A DNA stretch of 64,000 bases from Bradyrhizobium symbiodeficiens (GTDB lineage: Bacteria > Pseudomonadota > Alphaproteobacteria > Rhizobiales > Xanthobacteraceae): assembly GCF_002266465.3 (NCBI RefSeq), contig NZ_CP029427.2, forward strand, positions 3,040,501 to 3,104,500, read 5' to 3'. A program made the translations under genes and the position numbers. This document shows, piece by piece, positions 53,692-61,974 of this stretch; the stretch's first letter is position 1, and each line of letters begins with the position of its first letter. Under the pieces are notes generated by a model. That model saw nothing but the letters and a program-made list of their open reading frames with translations. It ran no database searches and was not told the DNA's origin.

Positions 53692-54584
53692 CGAGGCTCC
53701 CGCAAATCGCATTGCTGTCTGATGGCCGGCGGCTGCATTTGCAGGATGGTCCGATTGATCTGGTCGTTGAGGCGAGGGGACGCGCGGACGATGTGCGTGC
53801 GGCTTACGAGGCCGCGGCACGGCGGTTGACCGGGCTGCTCGACGAACTCTGCGCCGAACTGCCGGAGCTGCGGAGCGCCGCCGGCAAGCGCACTTCGCTG
53901 AAGGGCGTGGTTGCGTGTCGGATGCACGCCGCTGTCGCGCCATTTGCCGCCGATTGCTTCATCACGCCGATGGCTGCGGTGGCAGGCAGCGTGGCGGAGG
54001 AGATTTTGGGCGCGATGCTCGGTGCTGCGACGCTGGACCGCGTCTATGTGAACAACGGTGGCGACATTGCGCTTCATCTCGCTAACGCCGAATATTTCTC
54101 CATCGGCCTGATGGACCGACCTGATCGCGACGGCGTGATGCGGACGATGCGGGTGGATGCCGATGATCCCGTGCGCGGCATCGCGACCAGCGGACGGCAC
54201 GGCCGCAGCTTTTCGCTTGGCATTGCCGATGCCGTGACAGTGCTGGCGGCGACGGCGTCGCAGGCCGATGCGGCTGCGACCGTCATAGCCAACGCTGTCG
54301 ATCTGCCCGGGCATCCCGCCATCATTCGGATGCCAGCAAACGAGCTTCAGCCCGACAGCGACCTCGGCGCGTGTCTCGTCACCCGCGGCGTCGGTGAATT
54401 GTCGCTGGGGGAGATCGCCGCCGCACTCGAATCTGGCGCGGAATGTGCACGACAATTGTTCGATCGCGGATTGATCGAGGGTGCCGTGTTGCAGCTCTGT
54501 GGTGATATGCTTGTCATCGGACCGAAAGAAATTGAACGGCAACGAACGCGTCCGCTTCTGCTGGAGAACGCGGTCTGTGCCTGA
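53688..54584 (+). CDS. UPF0280 (ApbE-like) family protein
   Basis: 298 residues from the ATG at 53688, overlapping the hnr stop. The UPF0280 signatures are present: AAVAPFAADCFITPMAAVAGSVAEEIL and the Gly-rich VYVNNGGDIALHL, resembling the FAD-binding part of ApbE flavin transferases. No lipobox or signal peptide is seen, so it is cytoplasmic, unlike exported ApbE. Family function is not established. Because the E. barkeri Hnr carries covalent flavin and this gene is coupled to hnr, a role in flavinylating Hnr is a reasonable hypothesis. Confidence 0.8.
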   Translation: MTRLPQIALLSDGRRLHLQDGPIDLVVEARGRADDVRAAYEAAARRLTGLLDELCAELPELRSAAGKRTSLKGVVACRMHAAVAPFAADCFITPMAAVAGSVAEEILGAMLGAATLDRVYVNNGGDIALHLANAEYFSIGLMDRPDRDGVMRTMRVDADDPVRGIATSGRHGRSFSLGIADAVTVLAATASQADAAATVIANAVDLPGHPAIIRMPANELQPDSDLGACLVTRGVGELSLGEIAAALESGAECARQLFDRGLIEGAVLQLCGDMLVIGPKEIERQRTRPLLLENAVCA

Positions 54585-54599
54585 ACGGGGAAGCGAAGC

Positions 54600-55184
54600 A
54601 TGAGCGCGATCATCCGCAAGATCGTCACCGTCGTCGAAGAGACGCAGATGGAGATGGGCCGCCAGGTCTCGCCGCCGACCCGGCGCGCGGCGGCGATTGC
54701 CGTCATCGAAAATCCCTTTGCCGGAAAATATGTCGAGGACCTCTCGCCGCTGATCGCGATCGGCGAGGAGCTGGGCGAGCTCTTGTCGAAACGCGCGGTG
54801 GCGGCGCTCGGCATCGATGGCGCGAAGGCGCAGAGCTACGGCAAAGCTGCCGCCGTCGGCGAGAACGGCGAGCTCGAGCATGCCGCCGCGATCCTCCATC
54901 CCAAGATGGGCGCGCCGGTGCGCAAGGTGCTGAGCAAGGGCGCGGCGCTGATCCCGTCGTCGAAGAAGCGTAGCGGGCCGGGCACGACGCTCGACATCCC
55001 GCTCGGGCACAAGGATGCCGCCTTCGTGCGGAGCCATTTCGACGGCATGGAGGTGCAGATCAACGACGCGCCGCGCGCCAACGAGATCATGGTCGCGGTC
55101 GCCGTGACCGACAGCGGCCGTCCGCTGCCGCGCGTCGGCGGGCTGACGGTTGCGGAAGTAAAGGGCGAGGACGGTTTGAGATAG
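54600..55184 (+). CDS. AA_synth / DUF1185 family protein
   Basis: 194 residues from the ATG at 54600. The sequence IIRKIVTVVEETQMEMGRQV, ENPFAGKYVEDLSPLIAIGEELG, EHAAAILHPKMGAPVRKVL and NDAPRANEIMVAVAV fits the amino-acid-synthesis family (PF06684). Members recur beside Hnr-like and UPF0280 genes in proteobacteria (recall). No enzymatic activity is known. The fifteen-base gap from UPF0280 suggests one transcript. It may act on a pathway intermediate or be an accessory protein; neither is shown. Confidence 0.78.
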   Translation: MSAIIRKIVTVVEETQMEMGRQVSPPTRRAAAIAVIENPFAGKYVEDLSPLIAIGEELGELLSKRAVAALGIDGAKAQSYGKAAAVGENGELEHAAAILHPKMGAPVRKVLSKGAALIPSSKKRSGPGTTLDIPLGHKDAAFVRSHFDGMEVQINDAPRANEIMVAVAVTDSGRPLPRVGGLTVAEVKGEDGLR

Positions 55185-55264
55185 AACTCGGAGCGGGAGG
55201 CGGGCACAGCCTCTCCGATGAGATCACGCAGAAGACGTAAGAGAGTTCAAAACTGGAGGTTGGG

Positions 55265-56467
55265 ATGCGAGCTAGAAATTACTTCGTCGGCGCGGCCTTT
55301 GCGCTTCTGGCGGGCGGCATGGCTCATTCGGCCGTGGCGCAGGACATCAAGATCGGCGAGATCAACAGTTATTCGCTGCTGCCGGCGTTCACCGAACCCT
55401 ATCGCAAGGGCTGGCAGCTCGCGGTCGAAGAGATCAACGCGGCCGGCGGTATCAACGGCAAGAAGCTGGTTGTGATCTCCAAGGACGACGGCGGCAAGCC
55501 GGCGGATGCGCAGACCGCGGCGAATGAGCTGGTGTCGAGCGAGGGCGTCGCGATGCTGACGGGTACGTTCCTGTCGAACATCGGCCTTGCCGTCAGCGAC
55601 TTCGCCAACCAGAAGAAGGTGTTCTTCCTCGCGGCCGAGCCGCTGACGGACGCCGTCACCTGGTCCAAGGGCAACAAGTACACCTTCCGCCTGCGGCCCT
55701 CCAACTACATGCAGGCGGCGATGCTTGTCGAGGCGGCCGCGAAGCTGCCCGCAAAACGCTGGGCGACCATCGCGCCGAACTATGAATACGGCCAGTCCGC
55801 GGTCGCCGTCTTCAAGAAGCTGATGTCGGAGAAGCGCCCTGACATCCAGTGGGTCGACGAGCAGTGGCCGCCGCAGGGCAAGATCGACGCGGGTCCGGTG
55901 GTGCAGGCCGTTGCCGCCGCCAATCCCGAGGCGATCCTCAACGTCACCTTCGGCGCCGACCTCGTCAAGCTCGTGCGCGAAGGCAATACCCGCGGCCTGT
56001 TCAAGGGCCGCGAGGTTGTCTCGTTCCTGACCGGCGAGCCCGAATATCTCGATCCGCTCAAGGATGAGACGCCCGAGGGCTGGATCGTCACCGGCTATCC
56101 CTGGTACTCGATCAAGACGCCAGAGCATGATGCGTTCCTGAAGGCCTACCAGGCCAAGTACAACGACTATCCGCGCCTCGGCTCGATCGTCGGCTACCAG
56201 ACCATCAAGGCGGCCGCCGCGATTCTGGCGAAGGCGGGCTCGAGCGATCCGGAGAAGCTGATCGCCGCGGCGGAGGGGATCTCAATGCCGTCGCCGTTCG
56301 GTGAGATCACCTTCCGCAAGATCGACCATCAGTCGACTCTCGGCGCATTCGTCGGCAAGACCGCGCTGAAGGACGGCAAGGGCGTGATGGTGGATTCGGT
56401 CTACAAGAAGGGCGCGGACTACCTGCCGAGCGATGCGGAGGTCGAGAAGCTGCGTCCGAAGAATTGA
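55265..56467 (+). CDS. Branched-chain-type ABC substrate-binding protein
   Basis: 400 residues with a signal peptide ending near AHSAVAQD. The mature part has the Peripla_BP_6 (LivK) pattern: IKIGEINSYSLLPAFTEPYRKGWQLAVEEINAAGGINGKKL, DDGGKPADAQTAANELV, and a two-domain core ending KKGADYLPSDAEVEKLRPKN. GGAGG lies seven bases before the ATG. It is the receptor for the downstream LivHM, LivG and LivF transporter. By context it likely binds nicotinate or a related compound, but ligand specificity cannot be read. Confidence 0.88.
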   Translation: MRARNYFVGAAFALLAGGMAHSAVAQDIKIGEINSYSLLPAFTEPYRKGWQLAVEEINAAGGINGKKLVVISKDDGGKPADAQTAANELVSSEGVAMLTGTFLSNIGLAVSDFANQKKVFFLAAEPLTDAVTWSKGNKYTFRLRPSNYMQAAMLVEAAAKLPAKRWATIAPNYEYGQSAVAVFKKLMSEKRPDIQWVDEQWPPQGKIDAGPVVQAVAAANPEAILNVTFGADLVKLVREGNTRGLFKGREVVSFLTGEPEYLDPLKDETPEGWIVTGYPWYSIKTPEHDAFLKAYQAKYNDYPRLGSIVGYQTIKAAAAILAKAGSSDPEKLIAAAEGISMPSPFGEITFRKIDHQSTLGAFVGKTALKDGKGVMVDSVYKKGADYLPSDAEVEKLRPKN

Positions 56468-56477
56468 TCACCACTGC

Positions 56478-56617
56478 CGTAGGGTGGGTTAGCCCTGCGG
56501 ACTGCGCGTAGCGCAGACCGCTTGGCGTAACCCACCACGGTCTACACTCTCAGAACCAGAAGAGGTGGGTTACGCCCAGCGAACTGCGCTTCGCGCAGTC
56601 GAAAGGCTAACTCACCC
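56478..56617. repeat. Two palindromic intergenic repeats in the transporter operon
   Basis: A GTAGGGTGGGTTAGCC / GGCGTAACCCACC unit (56479-56536) is followed by a second GTGGGTTACGCC / GGCTAACTCACC unit (about 56565-56617). Both contain GC-rich inner hairpins (CTGCGC..GCGCAG). They are of the dispersed type I recall from Bradyrhizobium. They lie between the binding protein and permease genes. Confidence 0.7.
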
Positions 56618-56628
56618 CACGAAGCTCC

Positions 56629-56650
56629 CTCTCCCCGCAGGCGGGGAGAG
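56629..56650. promoter_or_regulatory. Strong hairpin between binding protein and permease genes
   Basis: CTCTCCCCGC and GCGGGGAGAG are perfectly complementary ten-base arms with AG between them, so the real loop is slightly larger. It lies inside what seems to be one operon, 57 bases before the livHM start, and has no T-run. It could stabilise the binding-protein mRNA or act as an attenuator so that the receptor is made in excess over the membrane parts. Confidence 0.55.
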
Positions 56651-56706
56651 GTGAACCAAGACCCGCGTGCCCTGCCGTGGCATGCAACACCCAACCCGGA
56701 CCGCCG

Positions 56707-58596
56707 ATGGCCTTTTACGTCGTACAGTTTCTGACCGGTCTCGCCAGCGCGGCGTCGCTGTTCCTGGTGGCCTCGGGCCTGTCGATCATCTTCGGCGTGA
56801 CGCGGATCGTGAATTTCGCGCATGGCGCCTTCTACATGATCGGCGCCTATATTGCCTTCACCCTGACGGAGCGTCTGTCGGGTGCGTTCGGCTTCTGGGG
56901 CAGCATGGTGCTGGCCGCGATTGCCGTGGCGCTGATCGGCGTGCTCGTCGAGATGGTGCTGCTTCGCCGCATCTATCATGCGCCGGAGCTGTTCCAGCTG
57001 CTCGCGACCTTCGGCCTGACCTTGATGGTCGAGGATCTCGTGGTGTTGATCTGGGGGCCCGACGATCTGGTCGGCCGCCGCGCTCCGGGCTTTCGGGGCG
57101 CCATCGATTTCTTCGGCCAGAACATCCCGAGCTATGATCTGTTCCTGATCGTGCTCGGCCCTGTCGTGCTCGGCATTCTCTGGCTGCTATTCCAGCGCAC
57201 GCGCTGGGGCGTGCTGGTGCGCGCGGCGACGCAAGACCGCGACATGGTCGCAGCACTCGGCGTCAATCAGAAATGGCTGTTCACGTCCGTGTTCGCGGTC
57301 GGCGTCTTCCTGGCCGCGCTTGGCGGCGCGCTACAGATTCCGCGCGATGCCGTGCACCACGCCATGGATTTGCGCATCATCGTCGAGGTCTTCGTGGTCG
57401 TCGTGATCGGCGGCCTCGGCAGCATCGTCGGCGCCTTCGTCGCGGCGGTGCTGGTCTCCGAGCTCAATGCCTTCGGCATCCTGATCTTTCCGAAGATTTC
57501 CATCATCCTGGTCTTCCTGGTGATGGCGGTGGTGCTGATCGTGCGGCCGTGGGGGCTGTTCGGCAAGCCGGAGGCGCCCGCGCGCAAGACGCCCGGGCTT
57601 ACCGTCAATCCATGGCGCCCGCTGACGTCGAACGAGCGGCTGCTGGCGCTTGCGGCGCTCGTGATCGCAGCGACGCTGCCGCTGTTCGCCGGCAACTACG
57701 TGCTGACCGTCGGCTCCGAGATCGCGATCTTCGTGATCTTCGCCGTCAGCCTGCACTTCCTGATGTCAGTCGGCGGGCTCGCGTCCTTCGGCCATGCCGC
57801 CTATTTCGGCCTCGGTGCCTACGGCGTTGCCTTCCTCGCCAAGATGGCGGGGCTGCCGATGATCGTGTGCCTGCTGCTCGGGCCGCTGCTGGGCTGCATG
57901 GGGGCCGCCGTGTTCGGCTTCTTCGCCGTGCAGCTATCCGGTGTCTACTTCGCGATGCTGACGCTCGCCTTCGCGCAGATCGTCTGGTCGATCGCGTTCC
58001 AATGGGTGAGCGTCACCGGCGGCGACAACGGCATATTGGGCGTCTGGCCGGAAAAATGGGCGGGGAGCCCGTCGCACTTCTATTGGCTGGCGCTCGGCGT
58101 TGCGGCGCTGGTGACCATCGCGCTGCGGGCCATGGTGTTCTCGCCGTTCGGCTACGCGCTTCGGGCCACGCGCGACTCGCTGTTGCGCAGCGAGGCGATC
58201 GGCATCAATGCCAAGCGCATCCAGTGGACGGCGTTCGTGATCGCGGGCACGACCGCCGGCATCGGCGGTGCGCTGTTCGCCTATCTGAAGGGGAGCGTCT
58301 TTCCTGACAATCTCGGTATCTCGCTCTCGGTCGATGCGCTGGTCATGGTGCTGCTGGGCGGCGTCGAAACGGTGTCGGGCGCGGTGATCGGCGCCATCGT
58401 CTACAAGGCTTTGAGCATCTGGCTGATAAGCCAGACCGACCTGTCGAAGCTCGTGCTCGGCGGCTTCATCATGCTGATCGTCGTGGTCTTTCCCAAGGGC
58501 ATCGTCGGCATGCTGGAAATGCTGGCGCAGCGGCGCAGGAAGTCCTCGCCGCCGGGATCATCTCTGCTTGCCAAGCCGATCGAGTCCGCCGAATGA
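56707..58596 (+). CDS. Fused LivH-LivM branched-chain-type ABC permease
   Basis: 629 residues from the ATG at 56707. The N-terminal half is LivH-like (FGVTRIVNFAHGAFYMIGAY, VVVVIGGLGSIVGAFVAAVLV); the C-terminal half from about 330 is LivM-like (SVGGLASFGHAAYFGLGAYGV, ALRATRDSLLRSEAIGINAKRIQWTAF, LLGGVETVSGAVIGAIVY). The two are usually separate genes; here they are one chain joined by a ~40-residue linker. The stop overlaps the livG start (ATGA). It is an inner-membrane protein with about 16 helices. Confidence 0.9.
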   Translation: MAFYVVQFLTGLASAASLFLVASGLSIIFGVTRIVNFAHGAFYMIGAYIAFTLTERLSGAFGFWGSMVLAAIAVALIGVLVEMVLLRRIYHAPELFQLLATFGLTLMVEDLVVLIWGPDDLVGRRAPGFRGAIDFFGQNIPSYDLFLIVLGPVVLGILWLLFQRTRWGVLVRAATQDRDMVAALGVNQKWLFTSVFAVGVFLAALGGALQIPRDAVHHAMDLRIIVEVFVVVVIGGLGSIVGAFVAAVLVSELNAFGILIFPKISIILVFLVMAVVLIVRPWGLFGKPEAPARKTPGLTVNPWRPLTSNERLLALAALVIAATLPLFAGNYVLTVGSEIAIFVIFAVSLHFLMSVGGLASFGHAAYFGLGAYGVAFLAKMAGLPMIVCLLLGPLLGCMGAAVFGFFAVQLSGVYFAMLTLAFAQIVWSIAFQWVSVTGGDNGILGVWPEKWAGSPSHFYWLALGVAALVTIALRAMVFSPFGYALRATRDSLLRSEAIGINAKRIQWTAFVIAGTTAGIGGALFAYLKGSVFPDNLGISLSVDALVMVLLGGVETVSGAVIGAIVYKALSIWLISQTDLSKLVLGGFIMLIVVVFPKGIVGMLEMLAQRRRKSSPPGSSLLAKPIESAE

Positions 58597-59384
58597 GCGT
58601 TGCACCCCCACTTCTCGCGGTCGAAGGTCTGACCAAATCCTATGGCGGCATCCATGCCGTGCGCGGCGTTTCGTTCTCGCTGCGCGCCGGCGAGATCCTG
58701 GCGCTGATCGGGCCGAACGGCGCCGGCAAGAGCACCTGTTTCGACATGCTCAACGGCCAGAACCAGCCTGATACCGGGCAGGTCCGACTGCTCGGGGAAG
58801 AGACCACCGGCAAGAAGCCACGCGAGATCTGGCGCATGGGCGTCGGGCGCACCTTCCAGATCACCGCGACTTTCGCCACCATGACGGTGCGCGAGAACGT
58901 GCAGGTCGCGCTGATCTCACATGGCAAACAGCTGTTCAATCTGTTCGGCTCGGCGCCGAAGTTCGAACGCGGCGAAGCTGGGCGGCTGCTCGAGCTGGTC
59001 GGCATGGGTGGTTACGCGGATCGTCCTTGCGGCGAGCTGGCTTACGGCGACCTCAAGCGGCTCGAGCTTGCGGTGGCGCTCGCCAACCAGCCAAAGCTGC
59101 TCCTGATGGACGAGCCGACCGCCGGCATGGCGCCGCGCGAGCGTGTCGATTTGATGCGGCTCACGGCTCAAATTGCGCGCGAAAAGTCGATCGGCGTGCT
59201 CTTCACTGAGCACGACATGGACGTGGTGTTCGAGCATGCCGACCGCATCATCGTGCTGAATCGAGGGACGCTGATCGCCGAGGGGACGCCGGCCGAGGTG
59301 CGCGGCAATCCGCAGGTGCAGGCGGTCTATCTCGGCGAAGGCCTCGTCTACGATGCCCGCCATCGCGAGGGAGCATCAATATGA
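58593..59384 (+). CDS. livG: Branched-chain-type ABC ATPase LivG
   Basis: 263 residues. Walker A is GPNGAGKST, the Q-loop segment is RTFQITATFATMTVRENV, the signature is LAYGDLKRLELAVAL (degenerate LSGGQ), and Walker B is LLLMDEPTAGM, with His in TEHDMDVVFEHAD. The C-terminal NRGTLIAEGTPAEVRGNPQVQAVYLGE is LivG-type. It overlaps genes on both sides (ATGA), so it is translated in a tightly coupled run with LivHM and LivF. Confidence 0.92.
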   Translation: MSVAPPLLAVEGLTKSYGGIHAVRGVSFSLRAGEILALIGPNGAGKSTCFDMLNGQNQPDTGQVRLLGEETTGKKPREIWRMGVGRTFQITATFATMTVRENVQVALISHGKQLFNLFGSAPKFERGEAGRLLELVGMGGYADRPCGELAYGDLKRLELAVALANQPKLLLMDEPTAGMAPRERVDLMRLTAQIAREKSIGVLFTEHDMDVVFEHADRIIVLNRGTLIAEGTPAEVRGNPQVQAVYLGEGLVYDARHREGASI

Positions 59385-60085
59385 AGCTCACCGTCGAGGG
59401 CCTCAACAGCCATTATGGCCCGGCGCATATCCTGTTCGACATCGGCTTCGAGGTCGGCGAGGGCGAGGTCGTTGCGCTGCTTGGGCGCAACGGCGCCGGC
59501 AAGTCGACCACGTTCCGCTCGATCGTCGGGCTCGTGGCGCAACGCTCCGGCCGCATCATGTTCGAGGGCAAGGACGTCTCGCTGCGTCCGACGCACGAAA
59601 TCGTGCGCGAGGGGCTCGGCTATGTGCCGGAGGAACGGCGCATCTTCACCGACCTGACGGTGGAGGAGAATCTCGAAGTCGGCAAGCAGCCCAAGCGTCC
59701 GAACGCACCATACTGGACGCGCGAAAAGCTGTTCGCGCTGTTTCCGAATCTCGGCGAGATGAAGAACCGCCCCGGCGGCCGCATGAGCGGCGGCGAGCAG
59801 CAGATGCTGACGATTGCGCGCACCCTGATGGGCAATCCGTCGCTGGTGCTGCTGGACGAGCCCTCGGAGGGCCTGTCTCCTAAGATCGTGGAGCAGATGG
59901 TCGATGCCATCCTCACCATGAAGAAGGAGGGCGTCAGCATCGTCGTCTCCGAGCAGAATTTGCATTTCGCGCGGCTGATCTCGGATCGCGCCTACATCAT
60001 CGAGCGCGGCCGCATCTGCTTCGGCGGCACCATGGCCGAGCTCGATGCGCGTCCTGATATCCGCGACGCGCATCTGTCGTTGTGA
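59381..60085 (+). CDS. livF: Branched-chain-type ABC ATPase LivF
   Basis: 234 residues. It has Walker A GRNGAGKST, Q-loop YVPEERRIFTDLTVEENL, signature MSGGEQQMLTIAR, Walker B LVLLDEPSEGL and switch SEQNLHF. It completes the LIV-type transporter with the binding protein, LivHM and LivG. Its stop overlaps the GTG start of the MarR gene, so the regulator is on the same transcript. Confidence 0.92.
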   Translation: MKLTVEGLNSHYGPAHILFDIGFEVGEGEVVALLGRNGAGKSTTFRSIVGLVAQRSGRIMFEGKDVSLRPTHEIVREGLGYVPEERRIFTDLTVEENLEVGKQPKRPNAPYWTREKLFALFPNLGEMKNRPGGRMSGGEQQMLTIARTLMGNPSLVLLDEPSEGLSPKIVEQMVDAILTMKKEGVSIVVSEQNLHFARLISDRAYIIERGRICFGGTMAELDARPDIRDAHLSL

Positions 60086-60564
60086 CGGCAAAAAAGGGCT
60101 GCGAACGGATGGCGAGAAGCGTCACGGCGAAGAAGAGCGTCAAGCCGGGAAAACCGCCTTACGTGCTCGACGAGCAGGTCGGCTTCATCCTGCGCCAGGT
60201 CTGGCAGCGCCACAGCTCGATCTTCTCCCGCGATATCGGCACCAATCTGACGCCGACGCAGTGGGCGGCATTGTCGAAACTCGCCGAGACCGGGCCGTGC
60301 TCGCAGAACCAGCTTGGCCGGCTGACGGCGATGGACGTCGCGACCATCAAGGGCGTGATCGACCGACTGACCGCGCGCGGATTGACCGAGACCAGCCAGG
60401 ATCCCGAGGACGGTCGGCGGCTCCTTGTCAGCCTGACGCGTGCGGGTCAGCAGCTTTCGGAGAAGGTCGCGCCGAACGCGCTCGCCATCACGCGCGAGAC
60501 GCTGGCGCCGCTCGAGCCCAAGGAGCGCGAGATGCTGATGGCGCTGTTGAACAAGCTGCGGTGA
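60082..60564 (+). CDS. MarR family transcriptional regulator
   Basis: 160 residues from GTG at 60082, which overlaps the livF stop; the ATG at 60109 gives a 151-residue alternative. The winged helix is seen in LTPTQWAALSKLAETGPCSQNQLGRLTAMDVATIKGVIDRLTARGLTE, followed by the wing DPEDGRRLLVSLT. MarR regulators of nicotinate genes (NicR in Pseudomonas, BpsR in Bordetella) respond to 6-hydroxynicotinate; by analogy this may sense that compound. It could bind the operators at 52.0 and 63.2 kb, but these also fit GntR-type sites, so the assignment is open. Confidence 0.88.
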   Translation: MTAKKGCERMARSVTAKKSVKPGKPPYVLDEQVGFILRQVWQRHSSIFSRDIGTNLTPTQWAALSKLAETGPCSQNQLGRLTAMDVATIKGVIDRLTARGLTETSQDPEDGRRLLVSLTRAGQQLSEKVAPNALAITRETLAPLEPKEREMLMALLNKLR

Positions 60565-60582
60565 CGGTGCCGTTGACGGTCT

Positions 60583-60706
60583 CGTAGGGTGGGCAAAACG
60601 GCTCGTCCGCCGTAGCTCGCAGAGCGAAGGCGGAAGCGTGCCCACCATCTTTCTCAGTCAGGAAGAGATCGTGGGCACGGCGCTTCGCGCCCTTGCCCAT
60701 CCTACG
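60583..60706. repeat. Palindromic dispersed repeat after marR
   Basis: CGTAGGGTGGGCAA (60583-60596) and TTGCCCATCCTACG (60693-60706) are inverted with one mismatch, with further short pairs between (GTGCCCACC / GTGGGCACG). It is of the kind I recall as a frequent intergenic element. It may end the transporter/marR transcript. Confidence 0.7.
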
Positions 60707-60771
60707 ACAGTTGAACAAGCTGCGAGAATTGGCGACTAACCTCGATGAGGGGTTTGTCGAGGTCTTTAGTC

Positions 60772-61161
60772 ATGAGAGCCGCCACGAAATTTGCATTGGT
60801 CTTGAGTCTAGGTGCGGCGGTGGCGGGCGCATGCGCGCCCGCCTTTGCCGCCCAACCCTACGAGGGCTTCTGGGCGTCCACCAAAAAAGACTGCCGCGAC
60901 GACGACAGCCCCAACCGCATGAGCATCGAAGGCGGCAATCGGTTGTATTGGTACGAGACACGGTGCCGCGCCAGCGAGATCACCGCTGACGGAAAGCTCG
61001 GCTGGAAGATGAAGCTCGCCTGCGAAGGCGAGGGCGAGAAGTTTCGCTCCACTCCCCGGGTCTCCATCGCGACGGACGGCAAGCTGGTGATGGACAACGG
61101 ACCGGTCGGGCAGGCCAAGCGCCAGACCTATGTGCGTTGTGAGATTGCGAAGAAGCGCTGA
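60772..61161 (+). CDS. Small secreted hypothetical
   Basis: 129 residues with a signal peptide ending near APAFAAQ (ATG at 60772). The mature ~105 residues carry four Cys (KKDCRDDD, TRCRASE, LACEGEGE, YVRCEIAKKR) and the pattern GFWASTKKDCRDDDSPNRMSIEGG, which I know as a small periplasmic protein type of Bradyrhizobiaceae without a named function. It converges with the next gene (four bases between stops). No link to the nicotinate pathway is visible. Confidence 0.65.
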   Translation: MRAATKFALVLSLGAAVAGACAPAFAAQPYEGFWASTKKDCRDDDSPNRMSIEGGNRLYWYETRCRASEITADGKLGWKMKLACEGEGEKFRSTPRVSIATDGKLVMDNGPVGQAKRQTYVRCEIAKKR

Positions 61162-61165
61162 TCCC

Positions 61166-61849
61166 TTACGTCTGTCCCGGCCATTTGGCGCGGTAGCGGA
61201 TTTCGCTGCCGTCGCCGAGCCGCCGCCACGTTCCGAACTCCGGCGTATGCGGCGCCCGGGCGCTCAAATCGATCGGATAGATACGGCTCGGTTGGCCCTG
61301 GATGTTCACGGCGAGCTGCCGGTGCGAGGTTCGAAACGCGAGCTCGACCTCGCCTGCGATGACGGGCTGGTCGCCGTCACGATGAAAGGCGGCCGGGGTC
61401 ACTTCGCCAGGCATTGTATTGAGGTCGGTCTGCAGTTCGATGCCCTGGGCTGATGTCGGCACCGCGATCCCCGCCGGAAAACGGACCTCGAATACGAGCA
61501 GGGGATTGGCGCCGTTGCGGTTGAGCCAGGGCGTCGCAGTCGCATAGGCGTAGGCAATGTAGATGCCGATCCCGGCGGCGCAGAGCAGGACGACAACGCC
61601 CAGCGACTTCAGGCTGTTGCGCGCGACGTTGCCATTGCTGGTGTCCGTGCCCGAACGCGTCACCAGCCAGTTGGCAAACACCGCTCCGGCGATCGCGCCG
61701 ATGGGAGAGTAAACGAAAAGTCCCACAAGCCCCGCTGTTATGGGATCCGCCCGGTTGCCGAAATCGAACAGAGAAAGCAGCACGAAACTCGCGACATAAC
61801 CCGCCACCGCGCCGGCAACGCCGACGGCTATCCGTGATGAGTTCTTCAT
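61166..61849 (-). CDS. Membrane hypothetical protein
   Basis: 227 residues from the ATG at 61849 (MKNSSRIAVGVAGAVAG). Three hydrophobic segments (AVGVAGAVAGYVASFVLLSLF, AGLVGLFVYSPIGAIAGAVFANWL, LGVVVLLCAAGIGIYIAYAYA) are followed by a beta-rich periplasmic region of about 120 residues (LLVFEVRFPAGIAVP, VIAGEVELAFRTSHR). I do not recognise a family. The 125-bp gap to ena carries no other gene. Confidence 0.6.
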   Translation of the reverse strand: MKNSSRIAVGVAGAVAGYVASFVLLSLFDFGNRADPITAGLVGLFVYSPIGAIAGAVFANWLVTRSGTDTSNGNVARNSLKSLGVVVLLCAAGIGIYIAYAYATATPWLNRNGANPLLVFEVRFPAGIAVPTSAQGIELQTDLNTMPGEVTPAAFHRDGDQPVIAGEVELAFRTSHRQLAVNIQGQPSRIYPIDLSARAPHTPEFGTWRRLGDGSEIRYRAKWPGQT

Positions 61850-61974
61850 GTCTCCCCCGATGGTCCAGCAATGAACTGCCGCCACCGAGGGCTGCCTGCG
61901 TTAGACGCAGCAGGCCGCAGACTTGTTCAACGCCATCGAGGGGCGATGCGGAGCGGAGGGTCGTTCCGGCTGCG

